Below the pieces are notes generated by a model. It searched no databases. It saw only the letters and a program-made list of their open reading frames with translations, and had not been told where the DNA came from. From an uncultured Lachnospiraceae bacterium (GTDB lineage Bacteria; Bacillota; Clostridia; Lachnospirales; Lachnospiraceae): a stretch of 64,000 bases of DNA. Location of the stretch: assembly GCA_947631955.1 (NCBI GenBank), contig CANRNJ010000001.1:186001-250000 (forward strand), read 5' to 3'. The position numbers and the translations under genes were made by a program. Every line of letters starts with the position of its first letter. Position 1 is the stretch's first letter. Positions 45,641 to 55,797 of the stretch are shown piece after piece.

Positions 45641-46576
45641 CTAGAACAGCCGCTCTTCGCCGGCGCGTTTTGCCAGATAATTACAGATCACGATCAGCGC
45701 GATACTTACCGCACTCTTAAAGATACCCGCCGCCGTACCAAGGGAGAAGTCGTTCTGGCTGATACCCCAGTTTAAGACGTAGATATCGATCGTCTGGGAC
45801 ACGCTCTGCACCAGACCGTTGCCAAGCAGATACTGTACCTCGAATCCCGCGTTCAGCACGTTGCCGATATTCATCAGAAGCAGGATCATGATCGTAGGCT
45901 TGATACCCGGAAGCGTTATGTAACGGATCTTCTGTAATCTGCTTGCGCCGTCGATGGATGCCGCCTCATAAAGGCTGGGGTCGATCGCGGTGATCGCAGC
46001 CAGATAGATGATCGCGTTCCAGCCCGTTTCTTTCCAGCAGTTGGCAAACGCCACGATCGGCCAGAAATATTTCGGATGGGCAAAAAAGTTGATTGCATTT
46101 GTGATAACGCCCGAACGCATCAGCAGGTCGTTGATGATACCGGTACTGGACAGCGCATCGTGCAGGATGCCGGTAACGATGATCCACGACAGGAAATGCG
46201 GCATGTAAGAGATCGTCTGCACCAGTTTCTTCGCGATCGTGGAACGTATCTCATTTAATAACACGGCGAACAGGATCGCCATGATCGTAGTCGTAACAAG
46301 ATTCAGTGCGCCCATGCAGAAGGTGTTTCTGATTACCCTTATAAATGCGGCGTCCTGAAATAAAAATTTAAATTTGTCGAGTCCTACAAATTTGGACCCC
46401 AGAATCCCTTTCGCAGGCTTATAATTTTGAAAAGCCATGACCCAGCCGGTCAACGGCCAGTAATAGAATATAAATCCATATACAGTCACAAAAAAAGCGA
46501 TGATCAGCAGGGATTTCTGCCTCTTGACCTCTTTCCATGTGATCCTTTTGTCTTTTTTCTGTTTCACGCGAGCCAT
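45641..46576 (-). CDS. Sugar ABC importer permease, LplB type
   Basis: 311 residues, six TM helices, with the LplB hallmark YYWPLTGWVMAFQNYKPAKG near the N terminus and the EAA loop in SLYEAASIDGASRLQKIRYITLPG. It pairs with the LplC-type permease. The gene lies downstream of a hairpin that separates it from the binding-protein gene. No ATPase is encoded here. Confidence 0.95.
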   Translation of the reverse strand: MARVKQKKDKRITWKEVKRQKSLLIIAFFVTVYGFIFYYWPLTGWVMAFQNYKPAKGILGSKFVGLDKFKFLFQDAAFIRVIRNTFCMGALNLVTTTIMAILFAVLLNEIRSTIAKKLVQTISYMPHFLSWIIVTGILHDALSSTGIINDLLMRSGVITNAINFFAHPKYFWPIVAFANCWKETGWNAIIYLAAITAIDPSLYEAASIDGASRLQKIRYITLPGIKPTIMILLLMNIGNVLNAGFEVQYLLGNGLVQSVSQTIDIYVLNWGISQNDFSLGTAAGIFKSAVSIALIVICNYLAKRAGEERLF

Positions 46577-46598
46577 TGCACCACCCCTATCTTACAAT

Positions 46599-46645
46599 AA
46601 AAGGCAGCAACAGTCTTCTATATGGAATCCTTATTGCTGCCTTTT
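46599..46645 (-). terminator. Intra-operon hairpin between binding protein and permease genes
   Basis: A perfect 12-bp stem AAAAGGCAGCAA (46599-46610) with TTGCTGCCTTTT (46634-46645), 23-nt loop. It follows the binding-protein gene by about 40 bp and probably limits read-through into the permeases. Confidence 0.8.
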
Positions 46646-46686
46646 GCATGCAGTTATATCAAAATACCGATGTACGGATATCTGAT

Positions 46687-48417
46687 CTACTTAAACGTAT
46701 CCAGTATCGCCTGCATCTCGCCGAGGAAGTCTTCCGGCTTGCAGGATTCATACTGCGCCATATAATCTTCCCAAGCGCTGTCAAAATCAGCACCCATAAC
46801 TACCTTGGGCAGATATTCATGCTTGATCTCGCCCATCTTCGCCCACGCTACACCGCCGGGTGTATCAGTCGTGAAGTTGTTGGAGTAGCTGTACATCGGG
46901 AACCAAGGTCCGTTTGTTTCTACTACGGAGCCGATCATGTCAACATAGTTGCGTGCGCCGTATGCGTCGAAGCAGTTCTTAAGCGGCGCCGCCATACCAT
47001 TCTGGAATTCGGACGTCTGCTCTTCCGGCTTGTTGGCGTTCTTGCCGTCACGGCTCGTGCCGCCCCACTGAGGCATATAAGAGTACTGGCACAGATGGGA
47101 TGCCTGATAAGAAGTATCCGCGCACTCCATTCTCTGTTCATCCGTTCTGTAATACAGACCGTCGGCATCTACATTATAGTCAACGTCTTTAACGCCCCAG
47201 AATCTCAAATCATGAAGCTCCTGATCCATTGCGCAGTCTACGATGAACTTAAACGCCTTGTCGGGATCTTTACAGTCAACCGTGATCGCCACACCGGATG
47301 CTTGGTTTACCGTGTCGTCATAAGTATGCCATCTGTTTACCATGCCTTCTTCCGTTGTCAATCCAAGCGGTACATAGTTGCAGCCCTGCTCGTCAAGACC
47401 CTGCTGCTTGAACACATCGTTTACCGTGTATGCGAAATCCCACCACTGGTCACACATGCCAAGTACGCGGCCGGTAGAAAGTTTTGCGATGTACTCGTCA
47501 TAAGTCTGCGTAGCAAACTCCGTATCGATCAGGCCCTTGTTATATGCCGAATTCAACTCTTGGAAATACTTCTTGGTATCCTCGGAAGTGTTGTAATCTT
47601 CGATCGTCATGGTGTCCTTATTAACGATAACGGAACCGTCGTTAGGATATCCGGCAAGGAACTGTCCTGCATTTTCAATACAGAAATATCTCCAGTCTTC
47701 GCAGAGGATCGTATAAGGGATATTCGGTGTGCCGTCTTCCATCGTCGGATTTGCGGCAACGTAATCCTCCAGCAGCTTGAAGTATTCATCCAGAGTATTG
47801 ATCTCCGGATAACCCGCCCATTCAAGAACTCTTACTTGGATCCAGAAAGCCTCGTCGTTATGAGTCGTAGCCGTGCTCTCGCCCATCGTATTGCCGAAGG
47901 GATTGATCCAGTAAATGTGGCCGTCGGGCTGGCGGAACTTCTCCCACTCTTCGGGAGTGAACCAAGTATCTTTGAATTCCGGATACTGGTCGATGTAATC
48001 GTCCAAAGGAACCAGCGCGCCTGCGTCAACAAGCAGGGACATATCGTCACTGTCGATATAGTCCGGATACTCGCCGCTGGCAATCAGGGTACCTGTCGCC
48101 TCGGAAGCGGTCTGGCCTGTCAGCCATGTTTCCTTGATCTTAACGCCCCACTTGTCGGCGATCATCTGCGCGATCTCGTTGTCGCTGTTGATCTCGGAAC
48201 CCGGCATCGTGATGAACATTGTGAAATCTGTTACTTCTCCGGATGATGCCGATGTATCGGCGTCGCTGCCGCCGTCCGTATCCGCCGCCGCATCCGAACC
48301 GCTGTCGGACGCCGCTGAGTTTGTGGCTGCGCCGTCATCCGCTTTGCCGCCGCATCCGGCCAGTGAAGCTACCGTCAATGCAGATGCAAGCAGAAGTGTC
48401 AACACTTTCTTCTTCAT
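46687..48417 (-). CDS. LplA-like solute-binding lipoprotein
   Basis: 576 residues. Lipobox VASLAGCGG, an Asp/Ser/Ala-rich linker, then the large family 1 binding fold of LplA type (DFTMFITMPGSEINSDNEIAQMIADKWGVKI, PDYIDSDDMSLLVDAGALVPLDDYI, GVAWAKMGEIKHEYLPKVVMG). It should deliver a plant-glycan oligosaccharide to the LplBC permease. Strong ribosome-binding AAGGAGG. Control by the YesMN-type pair encoded just upstream is likely. Confidence 0.94.
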   Translation of the reverse strand: MKKKVLTLLLASALTVASLAGCGGKADDGAATNSAASDSGSDAAADTDGGSDADTSASSGEVTDFTMFITMPGSEINSDNEIAQMIADKWGVKIKETWLTGQTASEATGTLIASGEYPDYIDSDDMSLLVDAGALVPLDDYIDQYPEFKDTWFTPEEWEKFRQPDGHIYWINPFGNTMGESTATTHNDEAFWIQVRVLEWAGYPEINTLDEYFKLLEDYVAANPTMEDGTPNIPYTILCEDWRYFCIENAGQFLAGYPNDGSVIVNKDTMTIEDYNTSEDTKKYFQELNSAYNKGLIDTEFATQTYDEYIAKLSTGRVLGMCDQWWDFAYTVNDVFKQQGLDEQGCNYVPLGLTTEEGMVNRWHTYDDTVNQASGVAITVDCKDPDKAFKFIVDCAMDQELHDLRFWGVKDVDYNVDADGLYYRTDEQRMECADTSYQASHLCQYSYMPQWGGTSRDGKNANKPEEQTSEFQNGMAAPLKNCFDAYGARNYVDMIGSVVETNGPWFPMYSYSNNFTTDTPGGVAWAKMGEIKHEYLPKVVMGADFDSAWEDYMAQYESCKPEDFLGEMQAILDTFK

Positions 48418-48464
48418 TTTTTATCCTCCTTCATATGCAGCGTTTAAATAATCGCTTTATAAAC

Positions 48465-48492
48465 ATTTTATAAAAGATCCCTTCATTAACAA
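48465..48492 (-). promoter_or_regulatory. Promoter of the LplABC-like operon
   Basis: TTGTTA (48487-48492) and TAAAAT (48465-48470), spacer 16 bp, on the minus strand, about 45 bp before the start codon. A weak -35 fits an activated promoter. Confidence 0.5.
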
Positions 48493-48508
48493 CCCGACAA
48501 AACATAGC

Positions 48509-48562
48509 AAAAGTCCCGACAAATTATAGGTCGTCACATTCCTATGATTTGTCGGGACTTTT
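48509..48562. terminator. Long hairpin terminator after the YesN-like gene
   Basis: AAAAGTCCCGACAAAT and its complement enclose an inner CCTAT/ATAGG stem, so the hairpin has about 20 pairs, with U-runs on both strands. It ends the two-component transcript before the importer promoter. Confidence 0.85.
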
Positions 48563-48592
48563 ATCGTTTCTGCGTCTGTCCGGCCGCTTCCT

Positions 48593-50164
48593 TCACCTGA
48601 TCTGTTTGCGGAATTTGGCGGGCGTGCAGCCTTTGAGCAGGATAAATTTGTCAATGAAATAATCCAGATCCTTGTAGCCTACTTCCTCCGCGATCTCATA
48701 TATTTTTTTATCCGAATACATCAGCAGTTCCACCGCGGCCTCGATCCGGATACGGTTCAGATAGTCCTTGAAAGATTCGCCGTACTGTTTCCGGAAACTC
48801 TGGCCCAGATACGCCGCATTCACATAATACTTCTTGCTGAGATCTTTCAGGGTGAGGTTTTCTTTATAGTTTTCTTTCATATCCTGAACGACCTGCCCCA
48901 AAATACCCCTGCTCTGGTTCGCCCGAAGCTGCGCCAGATAATCGCCGTATTCGTCCAGGATCCCGGTCAGATTCTCCTCCCCGTCTTCGGTATCGATACG
49001 CTTTAAAATATTCTCGTTGATAAGCCGGAAGACTTCGTGCGGGTCGATGTTGTCGTCCTGCTCCGTGGCCATGTGGAGCAGCTCAAACATCAGGTAATTG
49101 ATCCCCATATTGATCATGCGCGCATCCGACTGTCCGGATGTCATTTCATTCATGAGTTTTCTGCTTTCGCTCCGGATCGTTTCCTTGTCGTTGACCTTCA
49201 CCGCATGGAGCAGCGAGTCGATCAGCTGCTTATTGACCGGTTTGCCTTCCGGGTCTTTTGCCGTATCATCTCCCATATCAAAATTTCTGATAGAATATGC
49301 AAGCAGCGTAGCCTTGCAGGAATCCGCAATATCCTCGATATCTTCCACGCGGCTCCCCACGATCACAATGACCGGCATACCTGCCGCCGCCCTGATCCTG
49401 TCCCGCAGCCTCTCCAGATACTCCGGCTCGGACAGTTCGCTCTGCTCTTCTGCCATGGCTTCGCTGTAGATGATCCCCACGTCATAACTCTGCTCCCTGA
49501 GCGACGGGTCAAGCATACACAGGTATTCTCTCCCCGGAAAGAGCGTGAGGCATCTCTGGTACAATTCTTTCTGGAACTGCCTCTTTTTGCCCCCCCCCAT
49601 GCGCTTCAGGGAATTTTCCTTCTCGTCAAGGGCCGCGCTGATATAGCGGAAGCCTTTCCCGTTTCCCAGATACCGGCGCACATATTCCACATTGTCCGAT
49701 CTGTATTTGCCCCGGCAGATACGGATCATGTTCTTGGCAAAGACTTCCCGTTCCATAATGGAGTCGTCCATGCGTTTCTTACTGTAAATGGCATGAGATT
49801 TTCTGACCCTGTCCAACACGTCGAGCAGTTCGTCCTTGGAAATGGGCTTGAGCATATAATCAAGACATTCATTCTGCAGCGCGGTCCGCACATAGCGGAA
49901 ATCATTATAGCCGCTGAGCATCACAAAATAAGCCTGTGAAATTTTTTCGCGGCACACTTTTTCCACCAGTTCCAGTCCCGTCATTTCAGGCATCTTGATA
50001 TCCGAGATCACCAGATCGATCTCTTCTCTCTGCAATATTTCCAAGGCTTCCAGAGCATTGGAAACTTTTCCCGCTATTTCAAACCCTTCCTTGCCCCAGT
50101 CGATAATGACCGAAAGTCCTTCCAGAATAAACGGTTCATCATCCACAAGCAATACCTTCAGCAT
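48593..50164 (-). CDS. YesN-like response regulator with AraC DNA-binding domain
   Basis: 523 residues: an N-terminal receiver (MLKVLLVDDEPFILEG, phospho-Asp in LVISDIKMPEMTG, Lys in YMLKPIS), a long middle region and a C-terminal AraC pair of HTH motifs (LKDLSKKYYVNAAYLGQSFRKQYGESFKDYLNRIR and IYEIAEEVGYKDLDYFIDKFILLKGCTPAKFRK). It should activate the downstream LplABC operon on a signal from the YesM-like kinase. The ATG at 50164 follows AAGGGA; upstream codons are repeat sequence. Nine consecutive G (coding strand, 49590-49598) lie in the middle region. Confidence 0.93.
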   Translation of the reverse strand: MLKVLLVDDEPFILEGLSVIIDWGKEGFEIAGKVSNALEALEILQREEIDLVISDIKMPEMTGLELVEKVCREKISQAYFVMLSGYNDFRYVRTALQNECLDYMLKPISKDELLDVLDRVRKSHAIYSKKRMDDSIMEREVFAKNMIRICRGKYRSDNVEYVRRYLGNGKGFRYISAALDEKENSLKRMGGGKKRQFQKELYQRCLTLFPGREYLCMLDPSLREQSYDVGIIYSEAMAEEQSELSEPEYLERLRDRIRAAAGMPVIVIVGSRVEDIEDIADSCKATLLAYSIRNFDMGDDTAKDPEGKPVNKQLIDSLLHAVKVNDKETIRSESRKLMNEMTSGQSDARMINMGINYLMFELLHMATEQDDNIDPHEVFRLINENILKRIDTEDGEENLTGILDEYGDYLAQLRANQSRGILGQVVQDMKENYKENLTLKDLSKKYYVNAAYLGQSFRKQYGESFKDYLNRIRIEAAVELLMYSDKKIYEIAEEVGYKDLDYFIDKFILLKGCTPAKFRKQIR

Positions 50165-50175
50165 AATACGATTCC

Positions 50176-50325
50176 CTTCTTGCTTACGCTTTTCCTGATC
50201 CTGCTTTTTCCCAATTCCGCTTTTTCTTAATTCTGCTTTTCTTAATTCCGCTTTTCCCAATTCCGCTTTTTCTTAATTCTGCTTTTCTTAATTCCGCTTC
50301 CTCTGATCCCGCTTCGCTTTATCTT
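50176..50325 (-). repeat. 15-16-bp tandem repeat between kinase and regulator genes
   Basis: On the minus strand the gap is made of seven or more units such as GCGGAATTAAGAAAA, GCAGAATTAAGAAAA and GCGGAATTGGGAAAA, arranged as two passes of a three-unit block of about 46 bp. It runs from the kinase stop almost to the ribosome-binding site of the regulator gene. Frames through it encode only Lys/Glu/Leu/Arg repeats. Confidence 0.9.
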
Positions 50326-50327
50326 TT

Positions 50328-52112
50328 TTACCTGCCGCTGATCCGTTTCAGTTCATCCATGGGAAAACTGATCGTAACCATCGTCCCGGCCCCCGTTTCG
50401 CTGTCGATCTCAAAACGCACTTTATCGTTGGAGGCCATTTTCAGCCGCAGCGCCGCGTTCAGTATGCCGACGTGGCTCGTTTCCTTCAATTTGTCAATGC
50501 TGACGTTCTGCATCTCCTCCACGATACTCCGGCACTGTTCTTCATTCATGCCGTGTCCGGTATCCTCGATCTCCGCCACGAGCGCGTCCTCCTGCATCGA
50601 GATACGCACAAAGATCCAGCTGCGCAGCGTTTTGTTCTCCATGCCGTGCACGCAGGCATTTTCCACAAAAGTAACCAGCGACAGCTTGGGAAGCCTGTAG
50701 TCCAGACATTCCTCGTCCGCATTGACCTCGTAGGACAGTTTGGCGCCGAACCGGTATTTCTGCAGTTCCAGATAGGCCTCCACGAACTCCACCTCATCTC
50801 TTATGCAGACCAGATCATCTCCCCACTCTACGTTCTGCCGCTCCATCAAAGCAAGTTTCTGCACCATGTCGGCAGTTTCAAACTCTTTTTTCAGCACACT
50901 GTGCATACGGATACTCTCCAGCGCATTGAACAGGAAATGCGGATTGATCTGGCTGTGGAGCGCCAGAAGTTCTGCGTTCTGTCTGGCGATATCGATCTCT
51001 TGGCTCCGCAGCCTGTTCTTGTACACCGTCTGTATCAGTTCGTTCATGCGCTGCGCCATCCGGTTATAGCTGAACATCAACGCGCTGATCTCGTCGTTTC
51101 CCCGCACTTCCGGCAGCTTCTTCAATTCTTCCCCGTCCACGTCCCGGAAGATCTTGTCCATCTCCCTGATGCGCTGCGTAAAAGACCGGTTGATCAGACC
51201 CATGATCAGAAACGGAAGGATCACGTTGATGCAGATAAGCCCGCCGATCAGCGGCGCGTTCCTAAGCAGGATCTCGCCGGAATCGATCTTCGGAGTCATC
51301 ACATAGATATCCCATATCTTCCCGTAAATATTTATCGTTTCATGGACGCCTGCGCTGCGTCTGGTCTCTTCGTCCATATTTTCAAAAGGCACCTGAAGCC
51401 CTCCCCTTCCGTCATTGGAAAAAAGGACCCGGTCCCCTTCGCAGACATAGAGCACGGCGGAATATTTGGCGTTAATGATGTCCAGCGACATGCCGCTGTA
51501 ATCCATATTGATCTTTAAAACGCTCTTTCCCTGGTTCCGGTTGTAATAATCCATATACCGTACAAGCGAAATGACCCGCGAATTGTTCATTCCCGTGCGC
51601 GCATAGTCGGAAAAGATCATGACACTCTTGTCATTTTCTTCAAGTTCCCGATACCACCATGTATCCTCCGCCATTTCAAGCCGCTGAAAATATCCGCCGT
51701 TTACGATCCCGTCATTGTCTGCATAAATGACCGCGTTGTAATGGCTGTTGCTGACTCCGACCGCATAGAGGGAATCCTTGATGAAATGCGTATACTGATC
51801 ATAATAATCAGCGGGGGATGCAAAGTCGGAAGTCAGAAACTCGTTGACATACCGATTGACGTATATATTCTGCATCAGCCCCAGCGCATTATCGATGGAA
51901 TCGCTGAGCGTATACTTGACCGAATCCGCAATGTTTTCGATCTCCTGCATCGCCACGCGCTTTTCCTCGTTGATGATAAGCGTTATGATCACGCTGTCCG
52001 TAATGAGAAGCGGCAGGAGTACGCAGAAGATCTGTATCAGCATAAGCTTCTGCCGTATGCGCAGATTATCCAGTTTATCTGTCAGAAAAGAATTCTTCTT
52101 GTCTTCCGGCAT
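50328..52112 (-). CDS. YesM-like sensor histidine kinase
   Basis: 594 residues. TM1 at about 25-50, an extracellular Cache-like sensor (about 55-290), TM2 near 295-315, HAMP, and a His_kinase region with the phospho-His in SQINPHFLFNALESIRMHS. The ATPase domain has LVTFVENACVHGMENK and DTGHGM. This is the LytS/YesM class that pairs with AraC-type regulators. AGGAAGGAA precedes the start. The signal is probably the same glycan fragment taken up by the neighbouring importer. Confidence 0.94.
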   Translation of the reverse strand: MPEDKKNSFLTDKLDNLRIRQKLMLIQIFCVLLPLLITDSVIITLIINEEKRVAMQEIENIADSVKYTLSDSIDNALGLMQNIYVNRYVNEFLTSDFASPADYYDQYTHFIKDSLYAVGVSNSHYNAVIYADNDGIVNGGYFQRLEMAEDTWWYRELEENDKSVMIFSDYARTGMNNSRVISLVRYMDYYNRNQGKSVLKINMDYSGMSLDIINAKYSAVLYVCEGDRVLFSNDGRGGLQVPFENMDEETRRSAGVHETINIYGKIWDIYVMTPKIDSGEILLRNAPLIGGLICINVILPFLIMGLINRSFTQRIREMDKIFRDVDGEELKKLPEVRGNDEISALMFSYNRMAQRMNELIQTVYKNRLRSQEIDIARQNAELLALHSQINPHFLFNALESIRMHSVLKKEFETADMVQKLALMERQNVEWGDDLVCIRDEVEFVEAYLELQKYRFGAKLSYEVNADEECLDYRLPKLSLVTFVENACVHGMENKTLRSWIFVRISMQEDALVAEIEDTGHGMNEEQCRSIVEEMQNVSIDKLKETSHVGILNAALRLKMASNDKVRFEIDSETGAGTMVTISFPMDELKRISGR

Positions 52113-52143
52113 TTCCTTCCTCCCGCTCCTGCGCCTTCTCTTC

Positions 52144-53547
52144 TCAGTTGCGCGTCAGGGTAAACGATTTGAGGCTCGTCGTCCCGCCGCCCGTGTAGGT
52201 GATATAGAAAGCATAGACGCCGTCCGGCAGATCGATATCCGCCGTATACATTTCCCACACATTGGTATACTCTATCTTGATCTTGGCGATCGGACCGCCG
52301 TCCCGCTTGGTCCGTATCTCGAAGACTCCGTCCGCATATCCTCTTGTCGTCACAGCGATCTTTTTGATCCCCCTGCAGTCAAAATATTTGAATCCCGCCA
52401 CAGCGGAATCTTTGATATTCGCCAGATATCCGTCTTCCCGGTCGCCGTCCCGTCCGTCCTGAACGATCTTCGGCTTGTCGTCGCCGCCCACATAGACCGA
52501 CGGTTCGGCCGTATAGAGATTGCATGCCAGATAGGCCGGATGCTCTCCTTCCCCGTTCAGAGGGCCGCCGTTCAACCCGCAGGACGTCATTTCGACCTGC
52601 GGAATATGGCCGTCTTCACGGAAGCTGATCTCTTCCGCGCACCCCTGTCTGCTGTACCATGTGCCGTTCGTGTGGCGATGATAGAAGATATACCATTTTT
52701 CCCCGATCTCCACGATGCTCCCGTGATTGTTGGCGCCGTAGGCCGCGGGCATCTGCGCCGGTTTATAGCTGTCGATATGCAGATCGCAGTTGCTGACGAT
52801 AACGCCGCCGTAGCAGAATCCGCCGTCCGGTCTGCTGCTGACCGCATAGCAGAGTTCGTGCATGACCTCCGAGGAATAGATAAAATAGTAGACATCCCCT
52901 CGTCTGCGGATGGAAGGGGCCTCAAAAAAGGCGTGGCCTTCGTATTCGGTGCCTTTGCTTTGAACGGAACCCGGAACGATAAACTTCGGCTCCTGTATCA
53001 CCGTCAGCATATCCCTGTCCAGACATGTGGCCATCGCTCCCGTCCGCGTCTTGTCGCCGACGCCGCAGAAACCGGTGTACAGCCATGTATGACCGTCTTC
53101 CGTCAGCACGCCCGGATCAAACTGCGGCTCGTCGCCCTGCCGTTCGCCCAGTTTTGTGCCATCCGCATAATGCACATACCCGTAGAATTGATACCGGCCC
53201 GCCGGTGTGTCGCACACCGCCACGGACACGATCGGAACTTTGTCAAGCACATAGTACAGATAGTATCTGCCGTCCGGTCCCACCGTCACATCCGGCGCAT
53301 ACAGACACATTTTACCTTCCCGGTTGAGCGGGTCCTCCGTCTTGGGATAAATGACGCCTTCATAGCGCCAGTTTCCCAGATCGTCGACCGGAGCCGACCA
53401 GCAGACATAATCTCCCATGCAGAACACATACCCGTTATAAAAATCATGGGACCCGTATATATACACCCTGTCCCCGAATACATACGGCTCTCCGTCCGGT
53501 ATATATTCCCACGATGGAAGATATGGATTAAACGCTTCTTTCTTCAT
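52144..53547 (-). CDS. GH43 enzyme with C-terminal carbohydrate-binding domain
   Basis: 467 residues, no signal peptide. The GH43 triad is D18 (IPDGEPYV), D144 (QFDPGVL) and E209 (FFEAPSI). After about 335 a beta-sandwich resembling CBM6-type modules follows (VYVGGDDKPKIVQDG, DGVFEIRTKRDGGPIAKIKI, VYAFYITYTGGGTTSLKSF). Likely arabinofuranosidase or xylosidase on imported oligosaccharides; exact specificity cannot be read. The ATG at 53547 has GAGAGGGA upstream; the open frame extends into non-coding sequence. Confidence 0.9.
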   Translation of the reverse strand: MKKEAFNPYLPSWEYIPDGEPYVFGDRVYIYGSHDFYNGYVFCMGDYVCWSAPVDDLGNWRYEGVIYPKTEDPLNREGKMCLYAPDVTVGPDGRYYLYYVLDKVPIVSVAVCDTPAGRYQFYGYVHYADGTKLGERQGDEPQFDPGVLTEDGHTWLYTGFCGVGDKTRTGAMATCLDRDMLTVIQEPKFIVPGSVQSKGTEYEGHAFFEAPSIRRRGDVYYFIYSSEVMHELCYAVSSRPDGGFCYGGVIVSNCDLHIDSYKPAQMPAAYGANNHGSIVEIGEKWYIFYHRHTNGTWYSRQGCAEEISFREDGHIPQVEMTSCGLNGGPLNGEGEHPAYLACNLYTAEPSVYVGGDDKPKIVQDGRDGDREDGYLANIKDSAVAGFKYFDCRGIKKIAVTTRGYADGVFEIRTKRDGGPIAKIKIEYTNVWEMYTADIDLPDGVYAFYITYTGGGTTSLKSFTLTRN

Positions 53548-53655
53548 AACTGTTCCCTCTCTGCTTTCTGTGATCTGATCTCTGTTTTGTCCTCTTCTAT
53601 CATCAAAAAAGGCTGTGCACCGGTACACCCGATGCAGCAGCCTCAATGACCTGTT

Positions 53656-55710
53656 TTAAGCGCCTGTATGGAATCGGTTAATGATCTTCTCCAACTCCTT
53701 GATAAGCTGTTTATTATTATCCGACTGTACGCGGATCTCGTCTGCGATCTCCTTCGTCGTTCCGCTCTTTTCAGCGATCACGTCGATCGCGCACTCATTT
53801 TCCTCCGCGATCTTCTTAACGGACGATACGCTCTCGGAAATCTTCTGCAGGGAATTGCTCAGCGTATCGGTGGAAGCATCCAGATTCATGATATCCTGCC
53901 GGATACCGTCTACGGCGATGCTGTACTGGTCCGCGCTTTCCGCAAACTGTTTGAATTCCACCATGACCGTGCTCTCCAAGAACTGGAGGATCCGGTCGAA
54001 GCAATCCTTGACCACATCCACGCTCTCGTTCGCGTTGTTACAGATGCTCTGGATATTGGACGCAGTCGTCGTCGATGTTTCCGCCAGATTACCGATCTCA
54101 CCCGCTACGACCGCGAATCCTCTTCCCGCTTCGCCGGCTCTCGCCGCCTCTATGGAAGCGTTTAAGGACAGCAGATTCGTCTGGGATGCAATATTTAAGA
54201 TATTATCCGTCATGGCATTAATCTGGGATATATCCTGAAGCCGCATCATAGCGTCCTGAACGGCCTGTTTGGTTTCGCCGAACGTCTTGCGGCTGTTCTC
54301 ATAAGCCTCCTGCGCCTGCCTGCGCATCTCGCCGGAACTGTCGATCAGCACGTTGCTGGATTTGATGCTGTTCTGCAGATTTTCCAGTGTTTCGGTTACC
54401 CACTGGTCGATGCTCGTCACTTTCTCATGCACGTCCGAAACCACCTGTTCCGTGCTGCCCAGACTTGCCGAAAGCTGTTCGATCGTCGCCGTATTATCCG
54501 CCACGCAGTCCACCAGTTTATAAGAGTAATCGTCCAGTTCGTCCGTCTTGCTCTTCAGGGAATAACAGCACTGGCCGAGCGTGGCCACCACATCCTGAAG
54601 CGACTGGATCAGCACATCTGTAGCCTGTGCGATACTTCCCAGTTCATCCTTGCGCCCGGTAAATTTCTGGATCTCCGCCTGATAAGAGATATCGCCGTCT
54701 TTCACCTTGCCAAGGATATCGCCCGATACCTTGACAGGTTTGATCAGCGAATTGACCAACAGATATGTAAAGATCATCATTACCGCTACGCCGACAAAAC
54801 AGATAACAAGCAGTATGATCCTCACCTGACTCAAAGACGCAAACAATTCGTCGGCGGGATCGGTTATAATGAACACCCATCCTTTGTCGGGCATATAATT
54901 ATAAGCCGCCATATAATCCGTTCCGCCGTCGGTATAGTTCATTACATCTACGGAACTGCCGCTTCCGCTGCCCACTTTTCCGATGATGTCCTGAATATAT
55001 CCTTCCTGCGCCACCGCAGCGATCAATTCCGGATCGCCATTGAAAATATATTCTCCGGTCTTGACGTTTACCATATAATATTGAAGCTGTTCCATTCCTC
55101 CCTTGGGAAGACTGTTCAGGGTATCCACCAATCCGTCGGTAAAAATACCGCCGCCGACCAGACCGATCGGATTGCCGTCCGCATCCAGACATGCCCGGTA
55201 TACGGAAATGATCTGCGCGCCGCTGGCGGGAGAAATGATGATGCCGGTATTGTATACGCCGTCCGCTGCCAACATGGCGTCCTGAAGCGCTTTAAGCGGG
55301 TCGCCTTCTCTCGTCGTGATCCCGACCACCGCCGCATTGGTATGGGCAAGGACATGGGTATTCCATTCACTGGCATAGATGCCTTCCAGATATTCCCTGT
55401 CGGCGCTGAACCGCTCCGTGTACGCCTGCGCGGCCGCCACGGCGTCCGCATCTTCCGGATGCAGCAGCAGATCGGTGATCTCTCCCGCACGGCTGTAAGC
55501 GGTCAGATAATTTTCCGCCTCCGTAACGTAATTCTCTATCAGTTTGGAACGTTCCTGCACGATCGTTTTCATACTTTCGATCACGCTGTTCTTAATATTG
55601 TTCGACAGCGCCGAATTCATGAACAGATATACAAACAGGAACACGACCACCATGACGATGATCTGCGCGCATACCATGATCGCAACGATGCCGATATTTT
55701 TCTTTTTCAT
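53656..55710 (-). CDS. Methyl-accepting chemotaxis protein with dCache sensor
   Basis: 684 residues: TM1 at about 8-30, a large extracellular dCache-type domain (about 35-285, with [21 protein letters not shown] and [39 protein letters not shown]), TM2 near 295-315, HAMP, and the signalling hairpin ([40 protein letters not shown]). It probably senses a small molecule, maybe a sugar or amino acid. It is placed between two glycoside hydrolase genes of the second glycan unit. Confidence 0.95.
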   Translation of the reverse strand: MKKKNIGIVAIMVCAQIIVMVVVFLFVYLFMNSALSNNIKNSVIESMKTIVQERSKLIENYVTEAENYLTAYSRAGEITDLLLHPEDADAVAAAQAYTERFSADREYLEGIYASEWNTHVLAHTNAAVVGITTREGDPLKALQDAMLAADGVYNTGIIISPASGAQIISVYRACLDADGNPIGLVGGGIFTDGLVDTLNSLPKGGMEQLQYYMVNVKTGEYIFNGDPELIAAVAQEGYIQDIIGKVGSGSGSSVDVMNYTDGGTDYMAAYNYMPDKGWVFIITDPADELFASLSQVRIILLVICFVGVAVMMIFTYLLVNSLIKPVKVSGDILGKVKDGDISYQAEIQKFTGRKDELGSIAQATDVLIQSLQDVVATLGQCCYSLKSKTDELDDYSYKLVDCVADNTATIEQLSASLGSTEQVVSDVHEKVTSIDQWVTETLENLQNSIKSSNVLIDSSGEMRRQAQEAYENSRKTFGETKQAVQDAMMRLQDISQINAMTDNILNIASQTNLLSLNASIEAARAGEAGRGFAVVAGEIGNLAETSTTTASNIQSICNNANESVDVVKDCFDRILQFLESTVMVEFKQFAESADQYSIAVDGIRQDIMNLDASTDTLSNSLQKISESVSSVKKIAEENECAIDVIAEKSGTTKEIADEIRVQSDNNKQLIKELEKIINRFHTGA

Positions 55711-55797
55711 TTGCCTATGATCCCCCTGTAGAATTAAATTGTGCCGTGGTCTGCCGCCGCTATGACCGACAGGCAGTCACAATACACTGACTACAGA

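Noticed and set aside
46576..48246. 556-codon open frame antisense to the LplA-like gene
   Set aside because: Shadow frame; no start signal and no recognised fold.
50176..50325. Regular array as CRISPR
   Set aside because: Units are directly adjacent at 15-16 bp without unique spacers, and no cas gene is near.
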